Source: CAYQQU01 sp964419545
Lineage (GTDB): Bacteria; Bacteroidota; Bacteroidia; Chitinophagales; Saprospiraceae
Length of the DNA: 50,353 nucleotides
Assembly (NCBI GenBank): GCA_964419545.1
Contig: CAYQQU010000042.1
Span: forward strand, 1 to 50,353
Direction: 5' to 3'
Positions 1-9,113 of the stretch are shown piece after piece. The notes beneath the pieces were generated by a model. It saw nothing but the letters and a program-made list of their open reading frames with translations. It did no database searches and was not told where the DNA came from. The first letter of the stretch is position 1. Every line of letters starts with the position of its first letter. The translations under genes and the position numbers were made by a program.

Positions 1-2
1 CG

Positions 3-206
3 AGCGCTTTAGGGCTATCGGCAAAATTGCCGCCTGATTCGCCACGGACTATTGCTGTAGGCATCTTTCTAAAAAGATTCGGAGAAGGAGGCGCTATTAC
101 CCAAACGCCCAAATTTTTAGCCGTGTCCCATTGGGTTAATTCCCCTCCCGTATTTACCTTGCAAGCGGTAACCCGTCCAATCCTGAAACAAAAAAGTAAA
201 CCATGA
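3..206. other. Unassigned open stretch at left edge
   Basis: The left edge is open in one frame on each strand. The plus-strand frame starts outside the window and ends at a TGA (204-206) that overlaps the ATG of the next gene as ATGA, a classic coupling arrangement. The opposite strand is also open across the whole stretch and off the edge. Composition is visibly more AT-rich than the genes that follow. I recognise neither translation. It could be the end of an upstream coding gene, a minus-strand gene, or non-coding sequence. Confidence 0.25.
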
Positions 207-1279
207 GCTACGAAACGCTGAAACAACTAAAAGGGGTGCAGGCCGACTTCTGCGTCAGCATCCTGATCAGCACACACCGTACCCATCCGGAAAACAAACA
301 AGATCCCATCAACCTCAAAAACCGCATCGACGAAGCCCGCGACCGCCTGCTGGCCCAATACGAAAAGCGCGATATCCCGCAGACGCTCGCCCACTTCGAG
401 GAGCTGGAAAATATCATCGACCACGAGAAAAACCTCGACTCCCTGGCCGTTTTCATCAACGAAGACAACTGCGCCTACCTCCAGCTGCCGGTAGCGGTCA
501 AAGACCGGGTGGTGATCGATCAGACTTTCGCGACGCGCGACCTGATCCGCGCGCTGCAGCAGTCAGACTTTTACTACGTACTCACCCTCAGCGAAAAAAA
601 GGCGCACCTCTTTTCGGCCTTCCGCGACCGGCTGCTGGGGGAGATCGAAGAACACGATTTTCCGTTCGAAAATGAGACGCTCTACACGACGGATGTTATC
701 AAACTGAGCCACGCCCAAACCGACGATCGTTACGCCAAGGAGTTCTTCAACCGCATCGACAAACAGGTCCAGGAAATCCTGAAACAGCGCCCGGCCCGCC
801 TGGCCGTCGCCACTACCGTCGAAAATTACCATCGCTACCTGGAAATCACCGACAATAAAGGCGCCGTGATCGGACAGGTAAGCGGCAACTGGGACCGCGA
901 AAACAGAAATCAGCTCATCGAAGAAAGCTGGAAAGTAGTGGCGCAAGACATGAAAAAAGCCCGCGACCAGGCCCACGCCCTGATCGGCGAGGCCGAGTCG
1001 GCCAAAAAATTGTCTACCGGCGTCGACGACATCTACCAGCTCGTCAACCAGGGACGCGGCGCCGCGCTTTTCGTCGAAGAAAACTTCTTCCAACCGGCCC
1101 GCCTGCTCGACGACGGCGTCAATATCGAACTGGTCGACGATCCGGTAGGCCCCGGAATCGTAGACGACGTCATCGACGAAATTATCGAAAAACAACTGCT
1201 CATGGGCGGCGCCGTCACCTTCTTCCCGGAAGGCGATCTGGCGGATTATGACAAGATCGCCCTGGCGTTGCGCTATTGA
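203..1279 (+). CDS. Balon-like ribosome hibernation factor (baeRF family)
   Basis: The 358-aa protein looks like a bacterial archaeo-eukaryotic release factor (baeRF3/7-type) homologue, the group that includes the hibernation factor Balon. Support is the opening pattern with SILISTHRTHP followed by DPINLKNRIDEA, the central beta/alpha domain containing DFYYVLTLSEKKAHLF, and a C-terminal eRF1-like domain ending GGAVTFFPEGDLADYDKIALALRY-style (positions about 335-358). No GGQ peptide-release motif is present, so peptidyl-tRNA hydrolysis is not expected. By family knowledge it would occupy the ribosomal A site in stressed or resting cells. It is a single cytoplasmic gene with no signal peptide, and its ATG overlaps a possible upstream stop. 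The family call is from recall of conserved patterns, not from a profile search. Confidence 0.7.
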   Translation: MSYETLKQLKGVQADFCVSILISTHRTHPENKQDPINLKNRIDEARDRLLAQYEKRDIPQTLAHFEELENIIDHEKNLDSLAVFINEDNCAYLQLPVAVKDRVVIDQTFATRDLIRALQQSDFYYVLTLSEKKAHLFSAFRDRLLGEIEEHDFPFENETLYTTDVIKLSHAQTDDRYAKEFFNRIDKQVQEILKQRPARLAVATTVENYHRYLEITDNKGAVIGQVSGNWDRENRNQLIEESWKVVAQDMKKARDQAHALIGEAESAKKLSTGVDDIYQLVNQGRGAALFVEENFFQPARLLDDGVNIELVDDPVGPGIVDDVIDEIIEKQLLMGGAVTFFPEGDLADYDKIALALRY

Positions 1280-1452
1280 GGTGGGCTTGGTCTTCGGTGA
1301 GGAGATTTTTTTTCCGCCCGCGTTGGAGGACGATCTATTTTGATCCGGCGAGCGGGAAAATTTTTCTTTTTCCAAAGATCAAAAATTAACCGGACCGATC
1401 ATTTCTGACGTAAAATGGAATTTTGCCCACACCTGTAAACCAGATAAATACC

Positions 1453-3141
1453 ATGAAACAAAAACCCATCATCGAATGCGTCCCCAACTTCAGTGAGGGG
1501 CGGGATATGAGCGTCATTAAAAGCATCACGGACCAGATCGAGCGCGTAGCCGGCGTCAAGCTGCTGGATGTCGACCCCGGTAAAGCGACCAATCGCACGG
1601 TGGTCACCTTCGTCGGTGAGCCGGAGCCGGTGATCGAAGCGGCGCTGGCTGCGATCCGGACTGCCGCCGAAGTGATCGATATGCGCCGGCATCAGGGAGA
1701 GCACCCGCGCATGGGCGCCACCGACGTCTGCCCGCTCGTGCCCATCGCCGGTATTACCATGGAAGAAGTGGCGGAATGGGCGCGCCACCTGGGAGAGAGG
1801 GCTGGAAAAGAGTTGGATATCCCTTTTTATCTCTACGAAAACGCCGCGACGAAGCCGGAACGCCGCAACCTCGCCACCGTACGCGCCGGCGAATACGAAG
1901 GCCTGCCCGAAAAGCTGGCCGACCCCAACTGGCGGCCGGACTACGGCCCGGCGAAATTCAACCCGCGCGCCGGCGCCACTGCCATCGGCGCCCGCGACTT
2001 CCTGATCGCCTATAACGTCAACCTCAACACGACCTCTACCCGGCGCGCCAACTCCGTCGCTTTCGACATACGCGAGAAAGGCCGCGTCAAGCGGCAGGGC
2101 GATCCCATCACGGGCCCCATCGTACGCGACGAACAGGGGGAGCCCGTCCGCGTGCCCGGCGCCTGCAAGTCGGTCAAAGCCATCGGTTGGTACATCGAAG
2201 AATACGGCATGGCGCAGATATCGATGAATATCACCAACATCCGGGATACGCCGCTGCACGTCGCTTTCGAAGCCTGTCGCGAAAGCGCCAACCGCCGCGG
2301 CCTGCGCGTCACCGGCTCCGAATTGGTCGGCCTTGTTCCGCTGCGCGTGATGCTCGACGCCGGCCGCTACTTCCTGAGACAGCAAAAACGGTCGCTGGGC
2401 GTATCGGAAGCAGAGCTGATCCACATCGCTGTCAAATCGCTCGGCCTCGACGAACTGGGCCCTTTCGACGCCCATCAGAAAATCATCGAATACCGCCTGC
2501 AGGAAGATATCGCTACGCCGCTCGTCGATATGGACCTCGCCGCGTTCGCCAACGAAACGGCATCCGAGAGCGTAGCGCCGGGCGGCGGCTCGATCTCGGC
2601 CTACGTGGGTGCGCTGGGCGCCGCACTGGGTACGATGGTCGCCAACCTTTCTTCGCACAAACGCGGCTGGGACGACCGCTGGGAAACCTTTTCGAATCAC
2701 GCGGTGACCGGACAGGAAATAAAGGACAACCTGCTTGGACTGGTGGACGAGGACACGCGCGCTTTCAACCGGATCATCGAGGCCGTCCGCCTGCCCAAAG
2801 GAACCGAAGAAGAAAAAGCGGCAAGGCAAGAAGCCATGCAAGCCGCTACGCGTTACGCGATCCAGGTTCCGCTGCAGGTGATGGAATGGTCGTTAAAAGC
2901 TTTTGATCTGTGCGAGGCGATGGTGGACCAGGGCAATCCAAACTCCGTTACGGACGCCGCCGTGGGCGCGCTTTGTATTCGGGCCGCCGTGCGCGGGGCT
3001 TTCCTGAACGTACAGATCAACACCAAGGACCTGGAAGATCGGGCCTTCACAGAAGAAGTGCTGGAAAAAGGAGCAGCGATGGCAAAAGAAGCAAGCGAGA
3101 GGGAGAAGGCGATCCTGTCGTTGGCTGAAGGAAAAATGTAG
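1453..3141 (+). CDS. ftcD: Glutamate formimidoyltransferase / formimido-THF cyclodeaminase
   Basis: This 562-aa protein is the bifunctional, animal-style FtcD. The N-terminal formiminotransferase domain (about 1-180) begins IIECVPNFSEGRD and contains RRHQGEHPRMGATDVCPLVP. A second formiminotransferase subdomain follows (about 181-310). The C-terminal cyclodeaminase domain (about 370-560) contains SVAPGGGSISAY. It moves the formimino group from N-formimidoyl-glutamate (histidine breakdown) to tetrahydrofolate and then releases ammonia to give methenyl-THF. An upstream in-frame TTG (1423) would add ten residues, but the ATG at 1453 places the conserved motif four residues from the start, as in the family. 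No other hut genes lie nearby. Confidence 0.93.
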   Translation: MKQKPIIECVPNFSEGRDMSVIKSITDQIERVAGVKLLDVDPGKATNRTVVTFVGEPEPVIEAALAAIRTAAEVIDMRRHQGEHPRMGATDVCPLVPIAGITMEEVAEWARHLGERAGKELDIPFYLYENAATKPERRNLATVRAGEYEGLPEKLADPNWRPDYGPAKFNPRAGATAIGARDFLIAYNVNLNTTSTRRANSVAFDIREKGRVKRQGDPITGPIVRDEQGEPVRVPGACKSVKAIGWYIEEYGMAQISMNITNIRDTPLHVAFEACRESANRRGLRVTGSELVGLVPLRVMLDAGRYFLRQQKRSLGVSEAELIHIAVKSLGLDELGPFDAHQKIIEYRLQEDIATPLVDMDLAAFANETASESVAPGGGSISAYVGALGAALGTMVANLSSHKRGWDDRWETFSNHAVTGQEIKDNLLGLVDEDTRAFNRIIEAVRLPKGTEEEKAARQEAMQAATRYAIQVPLQVMEWSLKAFDLCEAMVDQGNPNSVTDAAVGALCIRAAVRGAFLNVQINTKDLEDRAFTEEVLEKGAAMAKEASEREKAILSLAEGKM

Positions 3142-3201
3142 GGATTCGCCCCAACCGTTTTCGCGTATCGCCCCGTCTATTGTTGCAAAAACGCAGCTCT
3201 A

Positions 3202-3645
3202 ATGAAGTCTACCATTCTTTCTCTCCTGCTGATATTTTTTGCAACGAGCCTACGTAGCCAAGCCGTCACCATCCAGGCTTTCGTTTCCCCTGACCAGTTG
3301 CTGGAATTTGAATTCGTACCTTTCAGCCAGTATACGGGGATCGAGGTTTTAGAGGAAAACTTTTCTTTTTCCACGGGCATCCGGGGGGATTTTGAGATCA
3401 AAAAATGGCTGGAAATCGGTGCATCCGTAAGTTACAGCTCCCGTTCTTTTGAGGGATTGTTTTACTGTCACACCTGCGATTTAAACTCCGGGCCTCCTCA
3501 AAGCCCGAACTCGAACTCAACGATAACGCCAGCAAGCGCCGGCTGAAGTCACTTCAGTATCGACTCGGCGTCGGGTGGAAACTTTGAGTATAGAGACAAC
3601 CAATATTACTATGTAATGCCTGGCTTTATTCCAGCTTCTGCTTGA
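3202..3645 (+). pseudogene. Broken outer-membrane beta-barrel-like gene remnant
   Basis: Reading from ATG 3202, a clear signal peptide (MKSTILSLLLIFFATSLRSQA) is followed by alternating hydrophobic strands typical of outer-membrane barrels (FSFSTGIRGDFEIKKWLEIGASVSYSS). A TGA at 3544-3546 stops it at 114 aa. The same frame stays open and protein-like beyond the stop (FSIDSASGGNFEYRDNQYYYVMPGF) until TGA 3643-3645, where it collides with the 3' end of infB on the other strand. A second frame (about 3490-3587) also ends in barrel-like YRLGVGWKL, so a frameshift is an alternative explanation. I infer a decayed, 3'-truncated barrel gene. A short functional secreted protein of 114 aa cannot be excluded. 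Confidence 0.55.
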
Positions 3646-6600
3646 TCTCCACGATCTCGTAGCCTTCGATGATGTCGCCGACTTTGATATCGTTGAAGTT
3701 CTTGATGGAGATACCGCATTCGATGCCGGCCCGCACCTCTTTGACGTCATCTTTGAAGCGTTTGAGGGAGGCGATCTCGCCGTGTTGCCCTTCTTTGGTC
3801 GGGTAGACCACGATGCCGTCGCGGATCAGGCGGATATGCGTATTGCGGGTAAGTTTTCCGTCGGTGACGTAGCAGCCGGCGACGGTGCCCACTTTGCTGA
3901 TCTTGTACGTTTCGCGCACTTCTACTTCGCCTATGATATTTTCTTCCTTAGTCGGTTCGAGCATGCCCTCGATGGCCATTTTGACCTCTTCGATCGCTTC
4001 GTAGATAATGGAGTACGTATTGATCTCCACGCCTTCTTTTTCGGCCAGTTTCCGGGCGGTACCCGATGGGCGCACCTGGAAGCCGATGATGATGGCGTCG
4101 GAAGCCGAAGCGAGCAGCACGTCCGATTCGATAATCTGGCCGACGGCTTTGTGGATAACGTTGACTTTGACGGTTTCCTGCGACAGTTTGATCAGCGAGT
4201 CGGAGAGCGCTTCGATGGAGCCGTCCACGTCCCCTTTCACGATAAGGTTAAGCTCTTTGAAGTTGCCGAGTGCGAGGCGGCGTCCGATCTCGTCCAGGCT
4301 GATGCGTTTGGTTGCGCGGTTGGCCTGTTCGCGGGCGATCTGGCCGCGTTTGCCGGCGATCTGCCGGGCTTCCTGCTCGTTTTCCACGATCTTAAATCGC
4401 TCGCCGGCCTGCGGAGCGCCGTCCAGGCCAAGGATCAGGACGGGGGTAGAAGGACCGGCCACTTTCACGCGTTTGCCGTGTTCGTTGAACATGGCTTTCA
4501 CCTTACCGGAATGTTCTCCGGCCACCATAGCGTCGCCGATTTCCAGGGAGCCGTTCTGCACCAGCGCTTTTGCGACGTAGCCGCGGCCTTTGTCGAGCGA
4601 AGCTTCCAGGATAGTGCCCCACGCTTCGTGTTCCGTATTGGCCTGCAGTTCGAGCAGTTCGGCTTCCAGCAATACTTTTTCAAGCAGGGAATCGATACCC
4701 TGGCCGGTTTTCGCCGAGATGTCCTGCGACTGGTATTTCCCGCCCCATTCTTCCACGAGGAGGTTCATGGAGGCCAGTTCTTGTTTGATCTTCTCCGGAT
4801 TGGCGCCCGCTTTATCCACCTTGTTAATTGCGAAGACCATAGGGACGCCGGCCGCCTGGGAGTGGCTGATGGCCTCTCGCGTCTGGGGCATGATGTTGTC
4901 GTCTGCCGAGATGATGATGATGGCGATATCCGTCACCTTGGCCCCGCGGGCGCGCATAGCGGTAAAAGCTTCGTGGCCCGGTGTATCGAGGAAGGTGATG
5001 CGTTTATTCTCTTCGCCGACCTCGACTTCGTAGGCGCCGATATGCTGGGTGATCCCGCCGGCCTCTCCGGAAGCGACGTTCGCCTTACGGATATAGTCGA
5101 GCAAAGAAGTTTTACCGTGGTCGACGTGTCCCATCACCGTGACGATGGGCGCGCGTGATTCCAGGTCTTCCGCTTCTTCGTCGATCTCATATTCCTCTTC
5201 CGTCTGTTCTTCGACACTGATGAATTCGACCTCATGGCCGAACTCTTCGGCCACCAGTTCGATGATCTCCGCATCGAGGCGCTGGTTGATCGAGACGATG
5301 ACGCCGAGGTTCATACACGTCATGATGACGCTGGTGGCGTCGACATCCATGAGGTTAGCCAGTTCCTGGACGGAGATGAACTCCGTGACCTGGAGCTTAT
5401 CATTCTGTTGTTCGAGTTCGCGCTGTTCCTGGCGTTCTTTGAGGCGTTCGCGCGTTTCGCGGCGGATCTTCTGGCGTTTTTTCTTGCCGCCGCCGGAAAG
5501 ACGGGCCATGGTAGCCTTGATCTTTTCGTCGATCTCCTTTTGCGAGACCTCTTTTACGTCATCCTGGCGCTTGCCGCCCCTGCGGCCGTCGGATTTGCGC
5601 CGCGAAGAGCGATTATCGCCGCCGCCTTCGGAAGGCGCAGACACTTTGCGTCTTTTGCGACGCCGTTTCTTCTTGACGTCCTGGCTTTCGCCGCCACCGG
5701 CCTCTTCTTTCGGCTTCTGGGTTTTATTTTCCGTACCGGGGCTATCGGAGCCAGACTTTGCGGTCGTCGTTTTTTTCTTTTTCTTTTTCGGTTTCAGCTT
5801 ATCCAGGTCTATTTTGCCCTGGATTTTCAGGCCGCGCAGTTCCGGTGCTTCGGCGCGAATGACATTGCCCTTGCGTTTGGGCGCCTCTTCGTCGCTATCT
5901 GTGCGCTGCTCGGCTTCCGGTTTTTCTTCGTCGCCTTTGGGTTCCTCCTGCTTAGGCGCTTTTTCCGGCGCCTTGGGCTTTTTCTCTGGCGCCGTGGGTT
6001 CCTCCTTGGCTTGAGGCGCTTCTTCTTTCGGCGCCTTTTCTTCTTCAACCGGCGGCGTAGCCTGTTGCTCCGGTTCTTTTGCCGGTCCCGTTTCATCTTT
6101 TTCTCCCGGAGTGGAAGGGGCGGCTGTTTCTTCCTTGGTTTCCGGCTTGGTCTTTTCTTCTGCTTCAGGCGGAGCAGGCGTTTCCGCTTTGGGTTGGAGC
6201 GCCTTTTCTTCCTGCGGCTTTTCCGCTTCCGGTTCTGGTTCCGGTGTTTGGGTTTCCGCTACCGGTTCGGTCTTATCAGCAGGCAAGGATTCCGGTTCCG
6301 GTTCGGGTGCTTTTTCCGGTTTCGGTTTTTCAGCTGCCGGTTCCGTTTTCTTTTCGCTTTTGCTTTCCGGTTCCGGCTTTTTCTCCTGCGGTTTTTCGGT
6401 TTTTTCCGTTTGCGGCGGAGTTGGTTCCTTTTCTTCGGGAGCAGGCGTTTTCGCTTCGGGCTCAGCTGCCGGCTGCTTGGGTTCGGGTTCTGCCGGAGCC
6501 GTTTTGTTTTCTTTGGAATCTTTTTTGCCCGCACGGCGCGCCGAAAGATCGATTTTGCCTAAAATTTTGGGGCGCAGACGAGGCGTCCTTTCCGTTTCCT

Positions 6601-6940
6601 CTTTTGATTCGGGAGCGGCGGTCGTGGTTTTGGCTACCGGCTCCTGGCTATGCGAATGAGCGTGTTGCTGCTGGGTTGCCGGCGCTTCGGCGACTTCCGA
6701 TTCAACGACTTCTCGTTCCTTCTTTGCAGGCGTGTTGCGGGTGCCGATAACCAGCTGGTCAGCTTGTTCTTTAATAGCGATAGACTTCTGGAACTCTTTC
6801 AACAGCTCCGCATACATCGCGTCTGTGATCTTAGCGGTGGGCTTGTTCTCGATCTCGAAACCGTTATCGTTGAGGTAGTCAACGATGGTAGTTGTCCCTA
6901 CATTAAGTTCCTTCGCTATCTTAACTAAACGTTTCGTCAT
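3626..6940 (-). CDS. infB: Translation initiation factor IF-2
   Basis: This 1104-aa GTPase delivers fMet-tRNA to the 30S subunit and promotes subunit joining. An IF2_N domain (about 1-52, starting MTKRLVKIAKELNVGTTTIVDYL) is followed by a very long low-complexity linker rich in E, P, K and A (about 85-480), then a second IF2_N-like segment (SVQELANLMDVDATSVIMTCM). The G domain begins near residue 600 with GHVDHGKTSLLD (G1), then GGITQHIGAYEV (G2), DTPGHEAF (G3) and NKVD at about 706 (G4). Domains II, III and the fMet-tRNA-binding C-terminal domain complete it. The linker is much longer than in E. coli, as is common in Bacteroidota. It lies last in rimP-nusA-infB but probably also has its own promoter (box at 7059-7066). 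Confidence 0.97.
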   Translation of the reverse strand: MTKRLVKIAKELNVGTTTIVDYLNDNGFEIENKPTAKITDAMYAELLKEFQKSIAIKEQADQLVIGTRNTPAKKEREVVESEVAEAPATQQQHAHSHSQEPVAKTTTAAPESKEETERTPRLRPKILGKIDLSARRAGKKDSKENKTAPAEPEPKQPAAEPEAKTPAPEEKEPTPPQTEKTEKPQEKKPEPESKSEKKTEPAAEKPKPEKAPEPEPESLPADKTEPVAETQTPEPEPEAEKPQEEKALQPKAETPAPPEAEEKTKPETKEETAAPSTPGEKDETGPAKEPEQQATPPVEEEKAPKEEAPQAKEEPTAPEKKPKAPEKAPKQEEPKGDEEKPEAEQRTDSDEEAPKRKGNVIRAEAPELRGLKIQGKIDLDKLKPKKKKKKTTTAKSGSDSPGTENKTQKPKEEAGGGESQDVKKKRRRKRRKVSAPSEGGGDNRSSRRKSDGRRGGKRQDDVKEVSQKEIDEKIKATMARLSGGGKKKRQKIRRETRERLKERQEQRELEQQNDKLQVTEFISVQELANLMDVDATSVIMTCMNLGVIVSINQRLDAEIIELVAEEFGHEVEFISVEEQTEEEYEIDEEAEDLESRAPIVTVMGHVDHGKTSLLDYIRKANVASGEAGGITQHIGAYEVEVGEENKRITFLDTPGHEAFTAMRARGAKVTDIAIIIISADDNIMPQTREAISHSQAAGVPMVFAINKVDKAGANPEKIKQELASMNLLVEEWGGKYQSQDISAKTGQGIDSLLEKVLLEAELLELQANTEHEAWGTILEASLDKGRGYVAKALVQNGSLEIGDAMVAGEHSGKVKAMFNEHGKRVKVAGPSTPVLILGLDGAPQAGERFKIVENEQEARQIAGKRGQIAREQANRATKRISLDEIGRRLALGNFKELNLIVKGDVDGSIEALSDSLIKLSQETVKVNVIHKAVGQIIESDVLLASASDAIIIGFQVRPSGTARKLAEKEGVEINTYSIIYEAIEEVKMAIEGMLEPTKEENIIGEVEVRETYKISKVGTVAGCYVTDGKLTRNTHIRLIRDGIVVYPTKEGQHGEIASLKRFKDDVKEVRAGIECGISIKNFNDIKVGDIIEGYEIVEIKQKLE

Positions 6941-7058
6941 TATATAATTTTAGAGCTTTGCCTTGTTTGGTCGCGGACAGCAAATCAGGCACTATCCGCT
7001 ATACATAAGATATTGATCATCCGCCACATCTCAAAGGCCCGGCCAAGAAAATTCGGAG

Positions 7059-7066
7059 CAAAGATA
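7059..7066 (-). promoter_or_regulatory. Predicted infB promoter -7 box
   Basis: Read on the minus strand this is TATCTTTG, a perfect match to the Bacteroidota -7 consensus TAnnTTTG. It sits in the 274-bp nusA-infB gap, about 120 bases before the infB ATG. No good TTG -33 element is visible at 19-20 bp upstream, so the call rests on the -7 box alone. The rest of the gap shows no convincing gene. Confidence 0.45.
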
Positions 7067-7214
7067 ACAGGAAAAAGCTACTAGTCGTAACTCCGGATCA
7101 AAAAACGGTGCTACGTCCAGGTCGGCTTTCGCCTACCACTTTGGTCGGACCAGGCAGTTGAGCGCTTGTGCCGGAAAATCGGGAAACGAAAGGCAGCTCT
7201 ATGGCAAGCCGCCT

Positions 7215-8453
7215 TTACTCGTCTTCGAATTCTGCTTGTAGAATGCGCAAGACGTCGTTGATCGTTTCTTCTTCCAGGTCGGTGCGTCGCAGCAGTTCGA
7301 CTTTTTGCAGTTCGAGCACGCTGCGCGCCGTATCGCAACCGATGCCTTTCAGGGTGTCGATGACCCAGTCTTCAATTTCATCGTTGAATTCGTCGAGATC
7401 GACATCATCGATCTCGAACTCTTCGGTATTGCGATAAACATCGATTTCAAAACCGGTGAGCTGGCTGGCCAGCTTGATATTGGTGCCGCCCTTGCCGATA
7501 GCCAACGAGACCTGGTCGGGTTCCAGGAAAACGTTAGCGTGCATGCGGTCGGTATCCAAAACGATGCTGGTCACCTTGGCCGGGGTCAGGGCCCGTTGGA
7601 TAAACAGGCTGATATTGTTCGTGTAGTTGATGATGTCAATGTTCTCGTTGCGCAGTTCGCGAACGATACCGTGGATGCGCGAGCCTTTCATGCCGACGCA
7701 GGCGCCCACGGGGTCGATCCGGTCGTCGTACGATTCCACCGCCACTTTGGCGCGTTCTCCCGGGATGCGCACGATGCGGCGCACCGTGATCAGCCCGTCT
7801 TCGATTTCCGGCACCTCCTGCTCCAGTAACTTTTCCAGGAACAGGCTGTCAGTTCTGGAAACGATAACAACCGGATTATTGTTCCGCATTTCCACTTTCT
7901 TGATTACGCCCCGCACCATATCCCCTTTGCGGAAGAAATCGCTGCGGATCATCTCGTTGCGCGGCATCACCAGCTCGGTGCCGGTGACGTCGTCGATGAT
8001 CAGCAATTCTTTTTTCAGGATCTGGTGTACTTCTCCGAGTACGATCTCGCCGATCCGTTCGCTGTAGCGGCGGAAGATCTCGTCCTTTTCGAGCTCCATG
8101 ATCCGGGAGATCAGCGTCTGGCGCGCGGCCATGATCGCCCGGCGACCGAAATCTTTGAGCTGTAATTGTTCGTAACATTCTTCCCCCACCTCGTAATCCT
8201 CGTCGATAGAGAGGGCTTCCGAGATAGAGACTTGGCTGCGATCGTCGGTAACCTCGCCGTCGGGCACGATCTCGCGGACGCGCCAGAGTTCCAGGTCGCC
8301 TTTCGTCGTATTGACGATGACATCAAAATTCTCGTCCGAGCCGTATTTTTTGCGGATCAGGGTGCGGAAAACGTCTTCCAGCACGCGGACCATCGTCGGC
8401 CGATCTATGTTTTTTCCGGTCTTGAATTCCGAAAAGGTATCTACCAGATTCAT
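7215..8453 (-). CDS. nusA: Transcription termination/antitermination factor NusA
   Basis: The 412-aa protein has the NusA order: an N-terminal RNA-polymerase-binding domain (about 1-125), an S1 domain (about 130-205, with GDMVRGVIKKVEMRNNNPVVIVSR), then two KH domains carrying VGMKGSRIHGIVREL and AIGKGGTNIKLASQLTG. A short acidic C-terminal helical tail follows (EEFEIDDVDLDEFNDEIEDW). It binds RNA polymerase and nascent RNA, modulating pausing, termination and antitermination. It lies 11 bp downstream of rimP, supporting co-transcription. There are no long acidic-repeat domains as in E. coli NusA, which fits the shorter Bacteroidota form. Confidence 0.96.
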   Translation of the reverse strand: MNLVDTFSEFKTGKNIDRPTMVRVLEDVFRTLIRKKYGSDENFDVIVNTTKGDLELWRVREIVPDGEVTDDRSQVSISEALSIDEDYEVGEECYEQLQLKDFGRRAIMAARQTLISRIMELEKDEIFRRYSERIGEIVLGEVHQILKKELLIIDDVTGTELVMPRNEMIRSDFFRKGDMVRGVIKKVEMRNNNPVVIVSRTDSLFLEKLLEQEVPEIEDGLITVRRIVRIPGERAKVAVESYDDRIDPVGACVGMKGSRIHGIVRELRNENIDIINYTNNISLFIQRALTPAKVTSIVLDTDRMHANVFLEPDQVSLAIGKGGTNIKLASQLTGFEIDVYRNTEEFEIDDVDLDEFNDEIEDWVIDTLKGIGCDTARSVLELQKVELLRRTDLEEETINDVLRILQAEFEDE

Positions 8454-8464
8454 ATTCTCATCAG

Positions 8465-8941
8465 TTAAATTGAAATTTTTACGATTGATTGTTCAATGGC
8501 GTCAAAAGGAATATCCACTTCGACTTTTTCTTTGCGCTTCTTTTTGCCTTCCTTTATGGTTACGGTCTCCTGCAGCACGATGCCGGCTTCGTTCACCCGC
8601 ACCAGATCGCCCTTTTTGGGTTTGTCCCAGTCTTTGAGCTTCACTTCCAGGGTGCGGCCGATATTCTTGTGATACTGCCTTTTTAGCTTTAGGGGACGCC
8701 CGACACCGGGAGAGGAGACTTCCAGTACGTATTTTTCGTCGAGCAGCTGATTTGCTTCGATATGTTCTTCCAGGTAACGGCTGATCCGCGTGCATTTTTC
8801 GAAAGTAATCCCGGAATCACTGTCTACAAAAACTTCCAGTTTCTGCTTACCGCGTAATTTGATTTCTATCAGGAAACAATCGGAAAACGCTTCTTCTTCG
8901 AATTTCTCGGCTAAAAGCGCCTCAATCTTAGCTTCAATCAC
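8465..8941 (-). CDS. rimP: Ribosome maturation factor RimP
   Basis: RimP assists late maturation of the 30S subunit. The RimP N domain contains LEVFVDSDSGITFEKCTRISRYLE and YVLEVSSPGVGRPL. The C-terminal SH3-like domain follows (RTLEVKLKDWDKPKKGDLV). I choose the GTG at 8939-8941 (158 aa) because it gives the usual family start, IEAKIEALLAEKF. The alternative ATG at 8975-8977 would add twelve residues (MFPLFGYIQQTI), but that ATG lies inside the stem-loop at 8965-8991. The gene order rimP-nusA-infB is conserved widely in bacteria. Confidence 0.9.
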   Translation of the reverse strand: MIEAKIEALLAEKFEEEAFSDCFLIEIKLRGKQKLEVFVDSDSGITFEKCTRISRYLEEHIEANQLLDEKYVLEVSSPGVGRPLKLKRQYHKNIGRTLEVKLKDWDKPKKGDLVRVNEAGIVLQETVTIKEGKKKRKEKVEVDIPFDAIEQSIVKISI

Positions 8942-8964
8942 AATAGTCTGCTGTATATAACCAA

Positions 8965-8991
8965 AAAGAGGGAACAAATCGTTCCCTCTTT
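8965..8991 (-). terminator. Stem-loop with T-run in the rimP leader
   Basis: A perfect 11-bp stem (AAAGAGGGAAC pairing with GTTCCCTCTTT) closes a 5-base loop. On the minus strand the stem runs into five Ts, the shape of an intrinsic terminator. It sits only a few tens of bases after a predicted minus-strand promoter (9015-9022) and just ahead of rimP. It could therefore be an attenuator or a 5' stabilising hairpin rather than the end of an upstream gene, since no minus-strand gene lies upstream. Confidence 0.55.
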
Positions 8992-9014
8992 CTCATTTAA
9001 TTGCTTTGCTGGAA

Positions 9015-9022
9015 CAAAGGTA
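9015..9022 (-). promoter_or_regulatory. Predicted rimP-nusA-infB promoter -7 box
   Basis: Read on the minus strand this is TACCTTTG, a perfect TAnnTTTG. It would start transcription near 9008, just upstream of the leader stem-loop and rimP. The -33 region has only a weak CTGG. Confidence 0.45.
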
Positions 9023-9113
9023 ACTATTTTATCGATAACTCGCCAGTTCCCCCGTTAATTCTTGCTTTCAGGCGGCGGGGAGCGTCGTACAAAGATTTCA
9101 GAACCGTTTGAAA

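Noticed and set aside
7111..7338. 75-aa minus-strand frame between nusA and infB
   Set aside because: It overlaps nusA in another frame and has low-complexity, Arg-rich content without family character.
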